A stretch of DNA of 64,000 bases from UBA5078 sp051252515 (lineage in GTDB: Bacteria > Pseudomonadota > Gammaproteobacteria > Pseudomonadales > Pseudohongiellaceae), in assembly GCA_051252515.1 (NCBI GenBank), contig JBPOFS010000008.1:1-64000 (forward strand). Direction: 5' to 3'. Each line of letters starts with the position of its first letter. The first letter of the stretch is position 1. The translations under genes were made by a program, and so were the position numbers. The notes beneath the pieces are model-generated. The model searched no databases. It was not told the DNA's origin and saw only the letters and a list, made by a program, of their open reading frames with translations. Below, in pieces: positions 63,329-64,000 of this stretch.

Positions 63329-64000
63329 CTATGCCTGTACCGCTGCTTGCAAGGCGAACTCTTTCGCTAATAATTTATAGGACTTTTTACGCACCTCAAA
63401 ATCATAGCAATTGCTGATGATCACTAACTCATCCGCCTGATGCTTTGTCGCCAACACTCGTAATTTTTCGGCAACTACCGCAGGCGTGCCACAAATAGCG
63501 TGCTTGCGACGCTGCTCGATTAACGCTCGCTCTTGAGCAGTAAACGGGTAAGCGTAGGCTTCATTTACTGACGGAATAGGACCAGGTGTCCCTTTCTCCA
63601 ATCCTAAACGCCAAACATCCCGAGTCAAAGCCAAGGCGTCCGCCTCCTCCTCAGTTTCCGCACACAATACAAACACCCCTACATTCACATGAGGCTTTTC
63701 AAGCTCTGCACTGGCTTTGAAGTTATCACGATAAATTTGCGCTAAGTTATGACTATGACTTGGGTTTAGAAAATGCGCGACGGAATAACGCATCCCTAGC
63801 TCTGCCGCATAAATCGCGCTTTGCTCACTTGAGCCGAGCAGCCAAAATTGTGGCGCAACTGAGACCGACGGACTTGCATGAGCGCGCGCAAAGGCGTCCG
63901 TCTCCGGAGGCGTCCCTTGCACAAACGCCATCATATCCAGCAGTTTATTACGAAAATAATCCACACCAATCGGAGAGCCATAAGCCAACGCTTGAGCAGT
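63329..64000 (-). CDS. Luciferase-like (LLM) flavin-dependent oxidoreductase, C-terminal part
   Basis: The frame is open to the right edge (224 codons visible), so the gene is cut; the family is about 330 residues. Segments FWLLGSSEQSAIYAAELGM, YSVAHFLNPSHS, YRDNFKAS and CGTPAVVAEKLRVLA match the LLM group of FMN/F420-dependent monooxygenases. Substrate unknown. It ends 9 bp after ispB, on the other strand. Confidence 0.9.
   Translation of the reverse strand, partial: TAQALAYGSPIGVDYFRNKLLDMMAFVQGTPPETDAFARAHASPSVSVAPQFWLLGSSEQSAIYAAELGMRYSVAHFLNPSHSHNLAQIYRDNFKASAELEKPHVNVGVFVLCAETEEEADALALTRDVWRLGLEKGTPGPIPSVNEAYAYPFTAQERALIEQRRKHAICGTPAVVAEKLRVLATKHQADELVIISNCYDFEVRKKSYKLLAKEFALQAAVQA

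Overview
The window reads as chromosomal DNA of a marine-type gammaproteobacterium (Pseudomonadales/Cellvibrionales/Oceanospirillales-like). The evidence is the housekeeping block ispB / rplU-rpmA / obgE-proB / rpsT, murJ, fabV, a UUG-started rpsT, and a class III alcohol dehydrogenase next to purU. The taxon is inferred from gene content and style, not from a search. The left half (about 1-34 kb) is an accessory surface-structure and signalling region. The right half (34-64 kb) is mostly core metabolism and transport.

Left half. Positions 1-2351 hold the N-terminal part of a giant Bap/LapF-type adhesin on the minus strand, cut by the window edge, with about 79 Asp-Ala dipeptides and near-identical 24-residue repeats. 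An OmpA-type lipoprotein lies just upstream (2380-3216). Next is Tad/Flp pilus locus 1: rcpC, rcpA, tadZ, tadA, tadB, tadC, tadD, a DUF3613 lipoprotein and a large PAS histidine kinase on the minus strand (13610 down to 3409). Divergent flp, tadG-like and tadE-like genes run 13820-16527, followed by a LuxR-type response regulator. A decayed purU copy sits at 17.7-17.9 kb.

A second, unusual Tad-like locus follows (18104-30733). It has a TPR lipoprotein, secretin, OmpA lipoprotein, NtrC-type sigma54 activator, GAF/PAS kinase, a large pilin-like protein, tadC, tadB, tadA, cpaB and a small pilin. Its two pilin-like proteins share a non-standard GFILTxE N-terminus. It is followed by a nitric-oxide sensing module: H-NOX, a hybrid kinase with an HNOB-associated domain, and a free Hpt protein.

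The most notable result is a hidden regulon. Three minus-strand sigma54 promoter candidates (before the small pilin, before ompA-secretin-TPR and before H-NOX) each have a related dyad upstream, near GATTCGCAWTTTGCAAATC. At the two pilus promoters the dyad centre lies at exactly the same distance (137.5 bp) from the -24 element. The NtrC-type protein encoded between them is the obvious candidate activator. This would tie pilus assembly, the secretin and NO sensing together.

Right half. purU, adhC (formaldehyde detoxification), gloA and folD form a loose one-carbon/aldehyde group. An aminotransferase, DAHP synthase, murJ (with a perfect 32-bp palindrome in its coding sequence), dps and a yebC-like gene follow. 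Then come a radical SAM gene joined to a YnjBCD-type ABC transporter, an EamA exporter, a 2OG-Fe(II) oxygenase, an Nramp-like transporter without the canonical metal-binding motif, an NdvB-like GH17-GT2 glucan synthase, fabV, and the ribosomal protein/obgE/ispB block. A luciferase-like oxidoreductase is cut by the right edge. No tRNA, rRNA, CRISPR array or insertion sequence was recognised, and no prepilin peptidase (tadV) is present for either pilus locus.
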